A stretch of DNA of 64,000 nt. It comes from Amycolatopsis regifaucium. Lineage in GTDB: Bacteria > Actinomycetota > Actinomycetes > Mycobacteriales > Pseudonocardiaceae. A program made the position numbers and the translations under genes. The notes under the pieces were generated by a model that was given only the letters and a program-made list of their open reading frames with translations, ran no database searches and was not told the origin of the DNA. The DNA is taken from assembly GCF_001613935.1 (NCBI RefSeq), contig NZ_LQCI01000051.1, positions 269,427-333,426 on the forward strand, read 5' to 3'. This document shows, piece by piece, positions 51,560 through 60,232 of the stretch (the first letter of the stretch is position 1; every line of letters starts with the position of its first letter).

Positions 51560-52708
51560 TCACCGCCGGAGTTCTCCGAAGAATTCGCGGATCTCGGTCA
51601 CCACGTCGTCCGGGACGGCCATCGCGACCATGTGGCTGGGACTCTCGCGGTCGGCCCAGCGCACGATGTCGTTCTTGCGCGAGGCGATCTTGCGCAACGC
51701 CGCCGGGCCGCCGTGCGAGACACCGGTCGGGACCACGGTCTGATTCATCGGCATCGCGGCCGCGCCTTCGTAGTACGGCCACAGCGAAGTGCCACCGGTC
51801 GCGGTCAGCCAATACAGCGTCACGTTGGTGAGCAGCAGGTCGCGGTCGATCGGCTCGGCGGGACCGGCGGTGTCGGGCCAGCCGTCGAACTCCTTGAACC
51901 GTTCGACCAGGTAGGCGAGTTGCGCGACCGGCGAGTCGAGGAAGCCGAAGCTCAGCGTCTGCGGCCTGTTCGTCAGGTACGGCGCGTACCCGCTGCCGCC
52001 CGCGAAACGTTCCATCAGCTCCGAGAGCTCGGCTTGCTCCTGTTGCGTGAGCCCTTCGAAGTCGGCCGGGTCACCCATCGGCACGCCGAGCCCGGAGGTG
52101 ATGTGCGAGCCGATGACGTGCTCGGACGCGTACGCCGCCAGACACGGCGTCACCAGCGCGCCGGCGTCGTTCCCGTGTGCGCCATAGCGTTCGTAGCCGA
52201 GACGGCTCATCAGTTCCGCCCAGGTCCGCGCCACTCGCGCGATGTCCCACGGCCGCTCGTCGGCCGGTTCCGGGAACGGCGAGAAGCCGAAACCGGGCAA
52301 GGACGGCGCGACCACGTGGAATGCCCGGGAAGGGTCGAGACCATGGGCTCGCGGGTCGGTGAGCGGGCCGAGGACGTTCAGGAACTCGGCGATCGAGTTC
52401 GGCCAGCTGTGCGTCATGATCAGCGGCATCGCGTCCGGTTCCGGCGAGCGGACGTGCAGGAAATGCAGCTGTTGGCCGTCGATCTCCGTGGTGTACTGCG
52501 GGAACTCGTTGAGCCGCTTCTCCACCGCGCGCCAGTCGTAGCCGTCCCGCCAGTACTCGGCCAGGTCCTTGAGATAGGCGACCGGAACGCCCCGGCTCCA
52601 CTCGGCACCGGGCAGCGCCGACGGCCAGCGGGTACGGGCGAGGCGGTCGGTGAGGTCGTCCAGATCGGACTGCGGGATGTCGATGCGGAAAGGCTCGATG
52701 TCGGTCAT
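51560..52708 (-). CDS. Epoxide hydrolase (EHN-domain family)
   Basis: 382 residues with an N-terminal EHN domain (about 1-110, IDIPQSDLDDLTDRLARTRW) and a hydrolase core. The oxyanion motif is THSWPNS and the nucleophile is the aspartate of HGNDAGALV near residue 185. This is the layout of microsomal-type epoxide hydrolases and their bacterial relatives. The expected reaction is opening of an epoxide to a diol. A short palindrome sits in its promoter. Confidence 0.9.
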   Translation of the reverse strand: MTDIEPFRIDIPQSDLDDLTDRLARTRWPSALPGAEWSRGVPVAYLKDLAEYWRDGYDWRAVEKRLNEFPQYTTEIDGQQLHFLHVRSPEPDAMPLIMTHSWPNSIAEFLNVLGPLTDPRAHGLDPSRAFHVVAPSLPGFGFSPFPEPADERPWDIARVARTWAELMSRLGYERYGAHGNDAGALVTPCLAAYASEHVIGSHITSGLGVPMGDPADFEGLTQQEQAELSELMERFAGGSGYAPYLTNRPQTLSFGFLDSPVAQLAYLVERFKEFDGWPDTAGPAEPIDRDLLLTNVTLYWLTATGGTSLWPYYEGAAAMPMNQTVVPTGVSHGGPAALRKIASRKNDIVRWADRESPSHMVAMAVPDDVVTEIREFFGELRR

Positions 52709-52729
52709 AAGATGACCGTAGAAGTCATA

Positions 52730-52748
52730 TAGGACAGATCATGTCCTA
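52730..52748. promoter_or_regulatory. Candidate operator upstream of epoxide hydrolase
   Basis: TAGGAC-7 bases-GTCCTA inverted repeat, 21 bases before the start codon, overlapping an A/T-rich stretch that probably holds the promoter. No regulator gene is adjacent. Confidence 0.45.
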
Positions 52749-52803
52749 AATTTCAGGGCGGTGATTCGGCCGGGTGGGGAGGATTCCGGTCGTGGGGCGC
52801 GAG

Positions 52804-52858
52804 CTTGATCAACGGAAGATCAGGGACGTTGAGTGTCCGGAATCTTCCGTTGATCAAG
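52804..52858. repeat. Long palindromic element, copy 2
   Basis: Arms CTTGATCAACGGAAGAT (52804-52820) and the exact complement (52842-52858), loop with GGACGTTGAGTGTCC. Arms and loop core match the copy at 41538-41592. It lies just past the end of the polysaccharide lyase gene. Confidence 0.85.
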
Positions 52859-52899
52859 GACTCGGAGTCCCGCAAAGTTCCCCTCACGAGACGGGCGGC

Positions 52900-55251
52900 T
52901 CATCGGCCGAGTGGGACCACCCGCGTCGCACCGAAGGTATCCTTCACCGGCACCTCGACGGTCTTGCGCCGCACCGTCACCCGGACGACGTCCTGCCGCT
53001 GCGTCGGATCGGAAACGGCCAGCTGCCAGCCGTTCTTTCCGCGGCCCAGCGCCACCGACGCCGGACCGGAGACCGACACCTCGTCGACCGAGCCCGCGGC
53101 GAAGAAGTTCGCCAGCAGCGTCGCGTCCCACAGCCGGACGGCCTGCACGGTCGCGGTGTTGGCCCGCACGCGCCACGCCCAAGCCGACGCGACGGTCTCC
53201 ACCACCGACGCCGTGGGCAGGACGGCATAGGCGTAGCTCGCGTCCACGGGTTCGGCCCCGTGCTCGATCACCAGTTTCTGGTAACGCCGGGTGTAGGGCA
53301 CCGTGGTGCCCTTGGTGTTGGCTCCCTTGTCGACGTCGCGCCAGGTCCCCGTCCGGTCCTCGCGCAGCGCGGTCACCTCCGCGTCGTCGAGCAGGATGTA
53401 CCCGCCGACCTTCTCCAGATGCAGCCATCGCTTGCGCCGCAAGGACTCCGAGCCGCCGACGAGACGACCGTCCGCCAGCAGCACCCCCGAGCCGTTCTCG
53501 CCGAGGTTGCGGTTCTCGATCGTGGTGCGGATCCGCTCGCCGGAGCCGTCGGTGATCCCGGCGCCGAGGCAGACCACCCCCGACGGCGTGAAGAACCACG
53601 ACTTCTTCGCGGTCAGCGTGCCGTCTTGGGAGACGAAGTCGAGGGCGTGCGCGCCGTGCCGCGCGTCCCAGCGGACCCCGCCGCAGTGGGCTTTGCCGGT
53701 CAGCGGTACCTGTTCCAGGGTCGGCGTCGGCCCGGTCTTGGTCGTGGTGCCCGGAAGCAGCAGCGGATCGACCGTGGGCCAGTAGGCGTCGGTGAAGTGT
53801 CCCTTGGCCTTGGGCACGAACAGATACAGCGAACCGTCGCCGGTGTACCAGCCGTGCAGGTTCATCGCGTTGACCGACTCGTACCGCGAGATCCGCGTCG
53901 AAGCGACGCCGAGCGAGGCCGACCAGCCTTCGGTGCTGTGCACCATCCGGTCCTGCTGGCCGAATACCCGGTGGGTCGCGACCGTCGGTGCCGGCCGGAT
54001 GCCGGTCGCCAGCAACTCCTGCGCGAACTCGATGCCGGGAACGCCGACGAGATCCGGTCCCGGTGCGAACCGCTCGGGATCGGGGATCTTCAGATACGGC
54101 GCGAAAGTGTCCTCGGCGATCCACTTCGCGGCGAGCCCGCCGAGTTCTTCCTTGCGCTTCCCGCTCGCCGACCGCGCCAGCAGGACGACGGCGCCGGTGA
54201 GCTGATGGCCGATGTCGTGCGCGGATTCCCCCTGCCGGGAGAGGAACCGGCCGCGGACCGACTCCATCAGCGCGCCCGCGTAGACGAAGGGCGCGAAGGT
54301 GTCGGACACCAACGCGTACGCCGCTTCCCTGACATCGGCGGGCAGCTCGAACTCCGTGCCCTTGGTGACGTGGACGGCCGCCGCGACCGCGGTGAGCAAC
54401 ACGATCCCGTAGTGCCCGGGATACGGCACCGAATCGTGCTGGATGAATGAGCCGTCGGTGTGGAAACCGTCACCCGCCGCGCGGTGGAGTTTGGCGATGA
54501 CGCTCGCCGCTCCCCCGCCTTCGACGTCGGTGAACGCCCCGACGCCGCGCCGGATCCGCTCGGTGTCACCCAGCATCGCCCCGGACACGATGGCGATCGT
54601 CGACTTGTCCGCGCGGTTGGCGCCGGTCTCGACGACGTTCGGGTTGTTCGTGCGCAGGTTCGGGTTGCCGGAGAACTTCAGCACCGGCTTCGAATACCTG
54701 GCGATCTCGTCCTGGGTCAGCTCGTCCGCCACCGTTGCCAAGATATGCAGCAGGTAGAGCGGGATGCCGATCTCATAGGTGTACCAGTTGCCGATCTCGG
54801 CGGTCTTCTCGCTGTACTGATCGCTGGTGTACAACAGTTCCAGCGCCGCCTTGATCCGGCCGAGCACGGCGGGATCACCGGCCAGCGCACCGCCGGGGGT
54901 GCCCCAGTTGACCGCGATCGCGCGCAACCGCGCGTACATCGACGTGGTGAACTCGCTGCCCGGTCCGAGCGGGAGGTCCTTCCACAGTGGACCGCCGCCG
55001 ACCGTCATGCTGTCGTGGTAGGCCTTCGCGACCCTGTCCAGGTTCGCCAGCGCGGCCGTCCGCTCCGCCGACGGCCGGTTGATCCCGGTCTGCAGCTCGC
55101 GATAGCCGGTGACGATGGACGACATCCCCGCAGGAGACGGAGAAGCGGCGAACGAGGGACGGGTGATCGCGGTCGACAGCGCGACCGAAGCGGCCGCGGC
55201 CGCTCCTCCACGCAAGGCGGTTCTCCGGTCCACGTAACCGAATCCGGGCAT
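52900..55251 (-). CDS. Tat-exported polysaccharide lyase family 8 (hyaluronate/chondroitin/xanthan lyase-like)
   Basis: 783 residues. A twin-arginine signal (VDRRTALRGGAAAAASVALS) starts the chain. The alpha/alpha toroid follows, with PL8 landmarks NWYTYEIGIPLYLL, the catalytic-asparagine region TGANRADK, and the histidine/tyrosine region FIQHDSVPYPGHYG. A beta-sandwich completes the C-terminal half. Such enzymes cleave uronate-containing polymers by beta-elimination and release unsaturated uronates. The ATG at 55251 has GGGAGG 7-8 bases upstream. It follows the aldehyde dehydrogenase of the uronate operon on the same strand, separated by 109 bases with a 23-bp palindrome, which ties it to uronate use. 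The polymer is not known. Confidence 0.92.
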   Translation of the reverse strand: MPGFGYVDRRTALRGGAAAAASVALSTAITRPSFAASPSPAGMSSIVTGYRELQTGINRPSAERTAALANLDRVAKAYHDSMTVGGGPLWKDLPLGPGSEFTTSMYARLRAIAVNWGTPGGALAGDPAVLGRIKAALELLYTSDQYSEKTAEIGNWYTYEIGIPLYLLHILATVADELTQDEIARYSKPVLKFSGNPNLRTNNPNVVETGANRADKSTIAIVSGAMLGDTERIRRGVGAFTDVEGGGAASVIAKLHRAAGDGFHTDGSFIQHDSVPYPGHYGIVLLTAVAAAVHVTKGTEFELPADVREAAYALVSDTFAPFVYAGALMESVRGRFLSRQGESAHDIGHQLTGAVVLLARSASGKRKEELGGLAAKWIAEDTFAPYLKIPDPERFAPGPDLVGVPGIEFAQELLATGIRPAPTVATHRVFGQQDRMVHSTEGWSASLGVASTRISRYESVNAMNLHGWYTGDGSLYLFVPKAKGHFTDAYWPTVDPLLLPGTTTKTGPTPTLEQVPLTGKAHCGGVRWDARHGAHALDFVSQDGTLTAKKSWFFTPSGVVCLGAGITDGSGERIRTTIENRNLGENGSGVLLADGRLVGGSESLRRKRWLHLEKVGGYILLDDAEVTALREDRTGTWRDVDKGANTKGTTVPYTRRYQKLVIEHGAEPVDASYAYAVLPTASVVETVASAWAWRVRANTATVQAVRLWDATLLANFFAAGSVDEVSVSGPASVALGRGKNGWQLAVSDPTQRQDVVRVTVRRKTVEVPVKDTFGATRVVPLGR

Positions 55252-55309
55252 GACGGGGCCTCCCAAGGGGTCGAAAGACGGCAACAAGGGGCGGCGGCGT
55301 GGTGAAGCG

Positions 55310-55357
55310 GCTCGTGAGTGATTTGGGTCGTCAGGACGACCCAAATCACTCACGAGC
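55310..55357. repeat. Perfect palindrome, 23-bp arms and 2-base loop
   Basis: Arms 55310-55332 and 55335-55357 are exact complements around AG; each contains CTCGTGAGTGATTTGGGTCG. It lies between the aldehyde dehydrogenase stop and the lyase start, where it could terminate or attenuate transcription into the lyase gene. Confidence 0.8.
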
Positions 55358-55360
55358 TTT

Positions 55361-56818
55361 CTAGCGTTTCCCGTCGGTCCTGCGGGGCAGACCCCACGGG
55401 TTGTTCTCCTGCAACGGTTCCGGCAGCAGCGCGTCGGGGAAGCCCTGCCAGGCGATCGGTCGCAGGAACCGCTCGATCGCGGCGGTGCCGACCGAGGTGC
55501 TGGTCGGCGCGGTGGTCGCCGGGTAGGGACCACCGTGTTCCTGTGCCCAGGTGACCGTGACACCGGTCGGCCAGTCGTTCCACAGCAGGCGGCCGGCGAC
55601 CCGGGTCAACGAGGGAAGGACGGGGCGAATCCAGTCCACATCGGACTCTTCACCCTGGATGGTCGCGGTGAGCCCGGGTTCCATCACCCCGAGCAGACTG
55701 ATCAGCTCGGCCCGATCGGCGTAGGTGACGATCAGCGACGCCGGGCCGAAGCACTCCTCGCGGACGGTGTCGCCGTCGGCGAGAAAGGCCTTGGCGGTGG
55801 TGGCGAGCAGGGTCGCGCCGTGCGAGATCCCTTCCGTGCCACCGGACTCGGACAGTACCTCGACACCCTCGACCTCACTCAGCTTCGCCAGCCCTTCGGC
55901 GAAGCCTGCCGCGATGCGCTCGTTGAGCATCGGCTGCGCCGGGATCGTCGAGACGGCCTCGCGCAGCGTGTCTTCCAGCCCGTGCCCCTCGGGAAGGAAC
56001 AGCAGACCCGGCTTGGTGCAGAACTGGCCGGCACCGAGGGTGAACGAACCCGCGTAGCCCTTGGCGATCGCCTCACCGCGGGCGTCGATCGCGGCCTGCG
56101 TGACGACGACCGGGTTGACACTGCCGAGCTCGCCGTAGAACGGGATCGGCGACGGCCGCGAGGTCGCGATGTCGAACAGCGCGCGCCCGCCCGGAACCGA
56201 GCCGGTGAACGACGCCGCCTGGATCCGCGGGTCCTTCAGCGCCGTCACGCCGTTCTGCTGGCCGTAGATGACCGCGAAGATCCCCTCCGGGGCGCCCGCC
56301 TTGACCAGCGCCTCACGGAGGACCTCGCCGGTGCGGGCGGACAGCTCGGGGTGCCCGGAGTGTGCCTTGAGCACCACGGGGCAGCCGGCCGCCAGCGCCG
56401 ACGCGGTGTCACCGCCCGCGACACTGAACGCGAACGGGAAGTTGCTGGCGGCGAACACCAGCACCGGACCGATCGGCGTGAGCAACCGCCGGATGTCCGG
56501 CCGCGGGCCCATCGGCCACGCGGCGTCCGCGTGGTCGACGGTGGCGCCGAGGAACGCACCGTCGGCCAGTACCTCACCGAACAGGCGCAGCTGGAACGTC
56601 GTGCGCTTCAGCTCTCCCTGCAGGCGCGGGGCGGCCGGGAGGTGCGTCTCCTCGGCCGCGAGCGCGATCAATTCGTCGGCGGCCGCGTCGAGGGCGTCCG
56701 CCGCGGCGTTCAGCCAGTCGGCGCGCTGGGCTGGGGTCGCGGCAGCCGCCGTGCCCGCCGCATCGGCGGCGGCCGCGAGGATCTGGTCGAGCGTGGCGGG
56801 ATCTGTTGCCTGGCTCAT
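55361..56818 (-). CDS. Alpha-ketoglutarate semialdehyde dehydrogenase
   Basis: 485 residues of the aldehyde dehydrogenase superfamily. The catalytic cysteine is in LGAGQFCTKPGLLF and the general-base glutamate in GELGSVNP. ASNFPFAFSVAGGDTASA is the typical text of 2,5-dioxovalerate dehydrogenases. It converts alpha-ketoglutarate semialdehyde, the product of the KdgD reaction, to alpha-ketoglutarate with NAD(P)+. Its place at the end of the glucarate operon supports this over other aldehydes. AGGAGA is about 10 bases before the ATG. Confidence 0.93.
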   Translation of the reverse strand: MSQATDPATLDQILAAAADAAGTAAAATPAQRADWLNAAADALDAAADELIALAAEETHLPAAPRLQGELKRTTFQLRLFGEVLADGAFLGATVDHADAAWPMGPRPDIRRLLTPIGPVLVFAASNFPFAFSVAGGDTASALAAGCPVVLKAHSGHPELSARTGEVLREALVKAGAPEGIFAVIYGQQNGVTALKDPRIQAASFTGSVPGGRALFDIATSRPSPIPFYGELGSVNPVVVTQAAIDARGEAIAKGYAGSFTLGAGQFCTKPGLLFLPEGHGLEDTLREAVSTIPAQPMLNERIAAGFAEGLAKLSEVEGVEVLSESGGTEGISHGATLLATTAKAFLADGDTVREECFGPASLIVTYADRAELISLLGVMEPGLTATIQGEESDVDWIRPVLPSLTRVAGRLLWNDWPTGVTVTWAQEHGGPYPATTAPTSTSVGTAAIERFLRPIAWQGFPDALLPEPLQENNPWGLPRRTDGKR

Positions 56819-56832
56819 GGGTTCTGCTTCTC

Positions 56833-57978
56833 CTAGAGTTCTTGCGCGGCGCTGACGGCGGCGATGAGGTCCGCCCAGCGCCCCGGGCCGGCGAGGCCGA
56901 GGTGGTACAGGTGCAGTTCGGTGGCGCCTGCCTTGCCGAGTTCGGTGGTGTAGGCCTCGATGTCGGGCACCGGGCTCGCCGCCACCGCGGTGATGTAGCT
57001 GCCCACGGCGACCTTCTCCGGCAGTTTCGCCCGCGCGGTCGCGACGGCGCCCACGCTGGGCCGTCCGGGTGCCCAGTTCTGCAGCACCACCGCGTCGACG
57101 TCGTCCGGGGCCGACGGCGTCAGCCCGGGCAGCGCGCCGGTGATCCACGGGTCCATCGCGCCGTGGAGCACGATCCTGGGCCCGGACGGGATCTTCGCGA
57201 TCACTTCGCGCCGGAGCGCGTCTGTGGCCTTTTGCCGGGTGTCGAGCAGGACCTGCCGCAGGGTGGGCAGGATCTTGTCCTCGGTGGCACGGAGGTCACC
57301 GCTGTCGATCAGCCGACGGACCTCGGCGCGCAGCTTGCCCAGTGCCTTCGCCGGGTCTTGACCCGCCTTGGCCCACTCCTCCAGGCACGCGTCACAGCAG
57401 CAGATCGACAGCAGCCGCGCCGTCGCGGGCGACCAGACGCCGTCGGTCTTCTCGTGCTGGTGCTGGTGCACGGCGCCGAGCGGCCCGCACGCCTCGAGGA
57501 TCACCGAGGTGAAGTCGAGTCCGGCGAGGCTCTCCGCCGTCACGTTCGCGGCGTATTCGCGGACCGCCTGCTGCCCGGGGCACAGCGCCCACGGGTACCG
57601 CTCACCGAAACAATTGCGCACGGTGAAATCGGGGAACTCCGTGCCCAGCTGGGAGTTGTGGGTCAGCACGAGCCAGGCCGCCGCCGGGATGCCCGCCTCG
57701 GTCAGCGCCCGGACGGCGTCGCCCGCGCTGTCCCGGCTCTCCACCCAATCCGGTTCGGCCGGCCGCAGCTCTCCCCAGGCGTCCTCGCGCACCGGCCGGT
57801 ACAGCGCCGCGTGGCGCGCGACGACCGAGGTGCGGTCCGGCGACCAGGGGGTCGCCGCGCGGGCGCTGTGGTACGACACGGCGACGGCGACCTCGTCGAC
57901 GCCGAGTTCCCGTACGCGCTCGACGAATCCTGGATCGTCGACGACGTCCCAAGGGTAGGCGTATCCGGTGACCTTCAC
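56833..57978 (-). CDS. Uncharacterised protein in the uronate operon, possibly TIM-barrel hydrolase-like
   Basis: 381 residues, no signal peptide. I do not recognise a named family. The chain opens with VTGYAYPWDVVDDPGFVERV and contains AVAVSYHSARAATPWSPDR, LVLTHNSQLG, a CCCDACLEEW cysteine cluster near 195, IVLHGAMDPW and VAVGSYITAVAASPVPDIEA. Alternating strand-helix text ending in strands near residue 350 suggests a TIM barrel, as in glycoside-hydrolase-like proteins. It lies 4 bases after glucarate dehydratase and 14 bases before the semialdehyde dehydrogenase, so it is cotranscribed. It may act on an upstream uronide, a lactone or a side product; this is inference. Confidence 0.75.
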   Translation of the reverse strand: MKVTGYAYPWDVVDDPGFVERVRELGVDEVAVAVSYHSARAATPWSPDRTSVVARHAALYRPVREDAWGELRPAEPDWVESRDSAGDAVRALTEAGIPAAAWLVLTHNSQLGTEFPDFTVRNCFGERYPWALCPGQQAVREYAANVTAESLAGLDFTSVILEACGPLGAVHQHQHEKTDGVWSPATARLLSICCCDACLEEWAKAGQDPAKALGKLRAEVRRLIDSGDLRATEDKILPTLRQVLLDTRQKATDALRREVIAKIPSGPRIVLHGAMDPWITGALPGLTPSAPDDVDAVVLQNWAPGRPSVGAVATARAKLPEKVAVGSYITAVAASPVPDIEAYTTELGKAGATELHLYHLGLAGPGRWADLIAAVSAAQEL

Positions 57979-57982
57979 CCTG

Positions 57983-59239
57983 TCACCACCGCGCCGTATT
58001 CGGTTCGAAGTCTCCGACGAACTTCCGCATATAGGTCACGTCATCCCGTTTGGTCTGTCCACATCGGACATAGTCTTCATGGGCCCGCGCCAGCGCGTCG
58101 GGGTCGAGTTCGACCCCCAGCCCCGGTTTGTCGGGCACCGCGACCGCACCGTCGACGAACTCCAGCGCACCCGGGGCGATGACGTCGGCCGTCTTCCACG
58201 GCCAGTGGGTGTCGCAGGCGTAGGTCAGGTGCGGCGTCGCCGCGGCCACGTGCACCATAGCGGCCAGACTGATCCCGAGATGACTGTTCGAATGCATGGA
58301 AAGCCCCACGTCGAAGCATTCCGCCGTGGTGGAGAGGGCTTGCGTGTCCCGCAGGCCACCCCAGTAATGATGGTCCGAAAGTATTACGCCGACCGCTCGC
58401 TGCCGGAACGCCGGCTCGATGTCCGCGAAGCGCACGACGCACATGTTGGTGGCCAGCGGCATGTTCGCCTTCTCGGCGACTCGCGCCATCCCCTCGATGC
58501 CCGGGGTCGGGTCTTCGAGGTACTCCAGGACGCCGTCGAGTTCCTCGGCGACCCGGATGCCGGTGTCCACGGTCCACGCCGCGTTGGGGTCGATCCGCAG
58601 CGGGTGGTCCGGGAACGCCTCCGCGAGCGCGCGGATGCCGTCCATCTCCTGGTCGGGATCGAAGGCGCCGCCCTTGAGCTTGATGGAGCCGAAGCCGTAC
58701 TCCTCGACCATGCGCCGCGCCTCGCCGACGAGTGCCTCCGGCGTGGTCACCTCGCCCCACGAGTCCTCTTCGGCGCCGATGTGGGCGCCGAACTTGTAGA
58801 ACAGGTAGGCGGAGAAGTCGACGGCGTCGCGTGCCTTGCCGCCGAGCAGATCCACCACCGGCCTGCCGAGGTAGTGGCCCTGCGCGTCGAGCGCGGCCAC
58901 CTCGAACAGCGAGTACACGCTGGCGACGGTCTTGCTGACGGAGAAGCCGCCGGTGAGCCCGTGCGCGTCGGCGAAGACGACCTCGCCGAGGGTGGTGGCG
59001 ACCTTCCGGCGCAGGCCGGGCAGGTCGAACACGTCCTGGCCCTTGAGTTCCGGCAGCACCTTCCGGACCTGCTCGAGGAAGGCGAGGTCCCCGTAGGACT
59101 CACCCAGGCCGACCACACCGTCCTCGCAGATCAGCTGGACGACGCCGCGCAGCGCGAAGGGCTCGTGCACGCCCATCGCGTTGAGCAGCGGCGGGTCGGC
59201 GAAGGCGACCGGGGTCAGGACGACGTCGAGAATCTTCAT
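57983..59239 (-). CDS. gudD: Glucarate dehydratase (enolase superfamily)
   Basis: 418 residues. N-terminal capping domain (1-125) and a barrel with the superfamily residues: IKLKGGAFD (KxK base), RIDPNAAW (metal aspartate), EYLEDPTPG (metal glutamate), LSDHHYWGG and MHSNSHLGIS (Asp/His dyad). ATNMCVVRF is typical of glucarate dehydratases. It dehydrates D-glucarate, and often L-idarate or the aldarate from galacturonate, to 5-keto-4-deoxyglucarate. The gap to kdgD upstream is 2 bases, so the two are translationally linked. Confidence 0.94.
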   Translation of the reverse strand: MKILDVVLTPVAFADPPLLNAMGVHEPFALRGVVQLICEDGVVGLGESYGDLAFLEQVRKVLPELKGQDVFDLPGLRRKVATTLGEVVFADAHGLTGGFSVSKTVASVYSLFEVAALDAQGHYLGRPVVDLLGGKARDAVDFSAYLFYKFGAHIGAEEDSWGEVTTPEALVGEARRMVEEYGFGSIKLKGGAFDPDQEMDGIRALAEAFPDHPLRIDPNAAWTVDTGIRVAEELDGVLEYLEDPTPGIEGMARVAEKANMPLATNMCVVRFADIEPAFRQRAVGVILSDHHYWGGLRDTQALSTTAECFDVGLSMHSNSHLGISLAAMVHVAAATPHLTYACDTHWPWKTADVIAPGALEFVDGAVAVPDKPGLGVELDPDALARAHEDYVRCGQTKRDDVTYMRKFVGDFEPNTARW

Positions 59240-59241
59240 CT

Positions 59242-60186
59242 TCAGGCACCGGCCTCGACGGATTTGAGGACGGCGAAGCCGTCGTCGACGATCTTCTCCA
59301 GCCGGGCGATCTGGTCGGCGGTCGGTTCGACCAGCGGCGGCCGGACGGAGCCGACCTTGTCACCCCGCAGGCGCGCGGCGGCCTTGACCAGCGACACGGC
59401 GAAGCCCCGTCCCTCGTCCCGCAACGCCACCAGCGGCAGGTAGAACCCGGCGAGCAGCGCCTCCATGACGGCGTCATCGTGCTCGGCGAGCGCGCGGTGG
59501 AACCGGGCCGCGATCTCGGGCGCGAAGCAGTGCACGGCCGAGGAGTACCGGGCCACGCCGATGGCGGAGTAAGCGCGAGCGGAGACCTCCGCGGTCGGAA
59601 GACCGTTGAAGAACAGGAAGTCCCGCGCGCGGTCGGTGCCGGCCGAGCGGATGGTGGTGATGATCCGGCTCATCAGTTCGACGTCGCCGAAGCCGTCCTT
59701 GAGGCCCACCACCGAGGGGATGTCGAGGAGGGCGGCCGCGGATTCCGGGGTGAAGACCCCGGTGGAACGGTGGTAGACGATCACCGGGATCGAAGAATCC
59801 CCGACGGCGTAACGAACGTGGTCGACCAGCCCCGACGGCGGGCCGGTGATCAGGTAGGGCGGCAGGAGGAGGACGCCGTCCGCGCCGTCCGCCTCCGCCG
59901 CCGCGATCCCGGCACGGGCCGACGACGCGCCGCCGCCGGCCCCGACCCAGACCGGTACGCGCCCGGCGACGACCTCACGAGCCTTGCGCAGGATCGCCGC
60001 GTGCTCGTCCGGGGACAGCGAGCTGAATTCGCCCGTACCGCAGGCGACGAACAGCGCGCCGGCTCCGGCGGCCACGTGGCTCTCGACGTTCTCCGCGAAC
60101 GCGTCGAGGTTGAGTTCCAGCCCCTCGGTGAAGGGGGTCAGCGGGAACGCCAGTAGGCCGTCGAGTTCGATCTTGGGCTGTGCCAT
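59242..60186 (-). CDS. kdgD: 5-dehydro-4-deoxyglucarate dehydratase
   Basis: 314 residues of the DHDPS/NAL aldolase superfamily. The Schiff-base lysine is in VVGLKDGFGD and the catalytic tyrosine in VIVYHRSTG; FVACGTGEFSSLSPDEH is the family loop. It dehydrates and decarboxylates 5-keto-4-deoxyglucarate to alpha-ketoglutarate semialdehyde. It sits between the transporter (46-base gap) and glucarate dehydratase (2-base gap). The ATG at 60186 is chosen because it begins the conserved DGLLAFPLTPF region; longer in-frame extensions run into the transporter gene. Confidence 0.95.
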   Translation of the reverse strand: MAQPKIELDGLLAFPLTPFTEGLELNLDAFAENVESHVAAGAGALFVACGTGEFSSLSPDEHAAILRKAREVVAGRVPVWVGAGGGASSARAGIAAAEADGADGVLLLPPYLITGPPSGLVDHVRYAVGDSSIPVIVYHRSTGVFTPESAAALLDIPSVVGLKDGFGDVELMSRIITTIRSAGTDRARDFLFFNGLPTAEVSARAYSAIGVARYSSAVHCFAPEIAARFHRALAEHDDAVMEALLAGFYLPLVALRDEGRGFAVSLVKAAARLRGDKVGSVRPPLVEPTADQIARLEKIVDDGFAVLKSVEAGA

Positions 60187-60232
60187 GGATTTCTCTTTCG
60201 TTCTTTGTGGATGGTCCCGGGTACGGGCCCGG

